Shown here in pieces: positions 62,052-64,000 of a stretch of 64,000 nucleotides of DNA; position 1 is the first letter of the stretch; each line of letters opens with the position of its first letter. A program made the translations under genes and the position numbers. The stretch is from the NCBI RefSeq assembly GCF_027744825.2, contig NC_071348.1, positions 13,053,563 through 13,117,562 of the forward strand, read 5' to 3'. Under the pieces are notes generated by a model. It ran no database searches, had not been told where the DNA came from, and worked only from the letters and a program-made list of their open reading frames with translations. Source of the stretch: Synchiropus splendidus. Taxonomy: Eukaryota > Chordata > Actinopteri > Syngnathiformes > Callionymidae.

Positions 62052-64000
62052 GTATTTCTTGTTTACATGTATCTAATCATAGATTTTTTTCTCATCCTAT
62101 AGGGATGAGAAAAAAATCTATGATTAGATACATGTAAACAATAAATACATACTAGAAATAACCATTAGAAAAATAGTGAAAAAATATTGACTTTATTCCT
62201 ATATTTGTAATAATGTAATGAATCCCTGTTTCTCTGAATAAATAAATAATTTCATAAATTCATGCATGCCTTATTTTAACATTTATTTATTTAAATATAT
62301 TTCCTTATTTATTATCTTCATCTTACTCTATTTATGTGTACTTATTTATCGTCATATGACAGTAGAGTAATTTTAAGGTACTGGTAAATCCATTTCCATA
62401 TGTTTCCACATCTGTTCCTGCTGTCATCCCCTCACTTTTTAAAATAAGGGCATGATGACATGATGCCCAGCCTTAACAATAAATAATAAATATCGTCCTC
62501 TAACTTTCAACTTCTCTGTAAAATTTTATATTAAAGTTTTTTTTAGTTAAACTATTCCTGACTGAAAATTGTGTTTCTATAGCCTTATTCCTATACACAC
62601 ATATGAATCCTAATCTTTTTTTTTGTGTGTCACAATTAGGAACTGTTTGAGGAGAAACTGGGAAATATTACCCAAAAAATGATGACTCTGAACGGTAAGT
62701 ACATTGTTTTACCTCTTTACTGCTTGGCATGTTTATGGTAGAACTGACGATAATGGCCACATCACCAGCAAAATGTTCAAATATCTTGTTATTGTCCATC
62801 CTTGAAAGTACTACATTTTATGCCGATACTCTCTTGAGGACCTGGATCTATTTGAAAGTGTTTGTTTTACAGCAAGGTTAAATAAATAAACAACAACAAT
62901 AATAATAATAATGGGCAAAAAAAATTTTTAGTAATTGTTTTGTGTTGTTATTATTACTACTGCTACTTGTATTACTACTTGTGGATTATAAAAAAGAGTG
63001 AAGATAATGAAGAATTGAATTAAAACCTAATAGATATTTCAATTGTATTTAATGTATATGTAAAAATATTTAGGATTGTTTATTTAATTATTGGAGGAAC
63101 AGTAGATGTTAAACAATTGAATGTAGAAAAAGTGTTCTTGAGAAACAACTGAAAAGTATAAAGAATTTCATTATGGGGGAATGGCTGAAACAAATTAGAA
63201 TTCAAATGTGTCAGTAGCTTTGTTTGAAGAATCTTCCTTTTATTTTTTTTGCTAAACGAACTTTCTATTTATCTCACATTAAACAAAAAGGGACTGTCCT
63301 GTTGAGGCCATGTTCACGAGTTTGAAACCTCTGGCAGGAGTAAATGCACTTGAATGAATCTTTGGAAGGTGGCAGATCTGCTGTGATGCTTGTTAAATGA
63401 TTTGGTGGTTTCTTGCAACACTGAAGAAGCTGAGTAAAATTACAGCAGTGACTGTTTTAAATATTTACTTGTGCAAATTTCCCTTAACATCGTATGAAGT
63501 GACCTTTTCTTCTTGTCCTCCAGAGAAACATGACAGTGAAAAGGTCCTAGCTGAACTGGAGATCCAAGGGTTGAAAAAACAGATTTTTGACAGAGACCAA
63601 ATAGTGTGTCGATATGTGGACAAAACCAAGCTAGAAGCCAGGTAAGATTTTAAGGAACTCCACTGCATGTAAGGAGTGATGGCAATGCTTCCATCACACT
63701 TTGTTTTCTTTATTTTCACCCTCACCTTTGTGATCTCAGTAAGCTTATGAAGAACAATGATACATTACCGTGCTCTGTTGAAGTTATAAAACTGGTTCGG
63801 GTGACTCAAAGTCCTTTTGTTTGCCAGTCTTTCATTGATATTTATTGAGTTCAAGGGTTACTTGACAACTTGAACAACAGGAGCAGAGCCTTGTACCTCT
63901 GCACACTCCCTTTTTAGAATGACTCAAGCCATGTGCATTTATGGATCATATTTGATTTTATACTGTACTGCAAATTGTCCACTGTATGAACAGAGATTGT
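60911..64000 (+). CDS. Unrecognised membrane coiled-coil protein, paralogue of the minus-strand neighbour (3' end outside window)
   Basis: Visible coding exons: 60911-61207 (297 nt, MRFLIVLFGLSVTVITVIVLQ...), 62640-62694 (55 nt, ELFEEKLGNITQKMMTLN), 63524-63641 (118 nt, EKHDSEKVLAELEIQ...RDQIVCRYVDKTKLEAR), ending in phase 2 with GTAAGA; at least one more exon lies beyond 64000. The first two exons have exactly the lengths and phases of the minus-strand gene, and exon 1 ends CLKEK where the paralogue has CHQEK. Hydrophobic anchor ~3-21, then a lysine/glutamate-rich coiled coil. Intron 1 is 1.43 kb. The sequence identity of the pair is low, so the duplication is old. No family is recognised. 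Confidence 0.8.
62010..62052. repeat. (TA)n tract
   Basis: Tatata runs are seen directly, in intron 1 of the plus-strand coiled-coil gene, immediately before the palindrome. Confidence 0.9.
62050..62150. repeat. Near-perfect 100-bp palindrome (hairpin)
   Basis: Arms 62061-62097 and 62103-62139 are exact 37-nt reverse complements around a 5-base loop (62098-62102). Pairing continues outward for about ten more bases with one mismatch. It would form a long stable hairpin in DNA or in the intron RNA. Confidence 0.95.

Noticed and set aside
1..64000. CRISPR array, operon or bacterial features
   Set aside because: No spaced direct repeats or bacterial-type gene packing; introns and vertebrate homologues throughout.

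Overview
This is eukaryotic nuclear DNA from a teleost fish, most likely a compact-genome percomorph (inferred; the species cannot be told). The basis is GT-AG split genes with many ~70-500 bp introns, small intergenic gaps, and vertebrate orthologues recognisable exon by exon: CLDN12, ADAM22, GTPBP10, OSGIN2, NBN and an MSMP-type microseminoprotein.

Layout. 1-4.9 kb: claudin-12 (minus), with an unusual repetitive C-terminal tail. 4.9-19.9 kb: ADAM22 (plus), from the end of its propeptide to a C-terminal PDZ ligand, with a 15-nt micro-exon and two alternative coding segments that match known mammalian isoforms; its N-terminal exons were not found. 20.5-23.3 kb: complete GTPBP10 (minus, 10 coding exons). 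24.1-29.5 kb: OSGIN2 (plus). 29.7-38.2 kb: complete NBN/nibrin (minus, 17 coding exons, predicted 780 aa). 38.9-39.9 kb: MSMP-like gene (minus).

The stretch from 32.4 to 52.7 kb is a tandem segmental duplication. Unit A (32,393-41,973) holds NBN exons 1-11 plus an MSMP gene. Unit B (44,007-52,734) repeats it, with an MSMP copy whose coding exons are identical to the first and a broken NBN copy. About 2 kb of an L1/Tx1-like LINE (5' part only, defective) lies exactly between the units. Unit B lost ~2.5 kb between 13-bp microhomologies, which joins NBN exon 3 to exon 10 out of frame. Unit A lacks ~1.7 kb that unit B keeps.

52.7-58.9 kb is gene-poor, with a long (TG)n microsatellite and one doubtful minus-strand transcription unit. 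58.9-64 kb holds a head-to-head pair of unrecognised membrane-anchored coiled-coil genes. Their first two coding exons have identical lengths (297 and 55 nt) and phases, so they are diverged paralogues; the plus-strand member runs off the window.

Functionally the genes are unrelated: tight-junction protein, LGI1-receptor ADAM, mitochondrial Obg GTPase, oxidative-stress growth inhibitor, DNA double-strand-break sensor, and secreted cysteine-rich peptide. The CLDN12/ADAM22/GTPBP10 block corresponds to human 7q21 and the OSGIN2/NBN block to human 8q21.3, so a synteny junction falls between GTPBP10 and OSGIN2.
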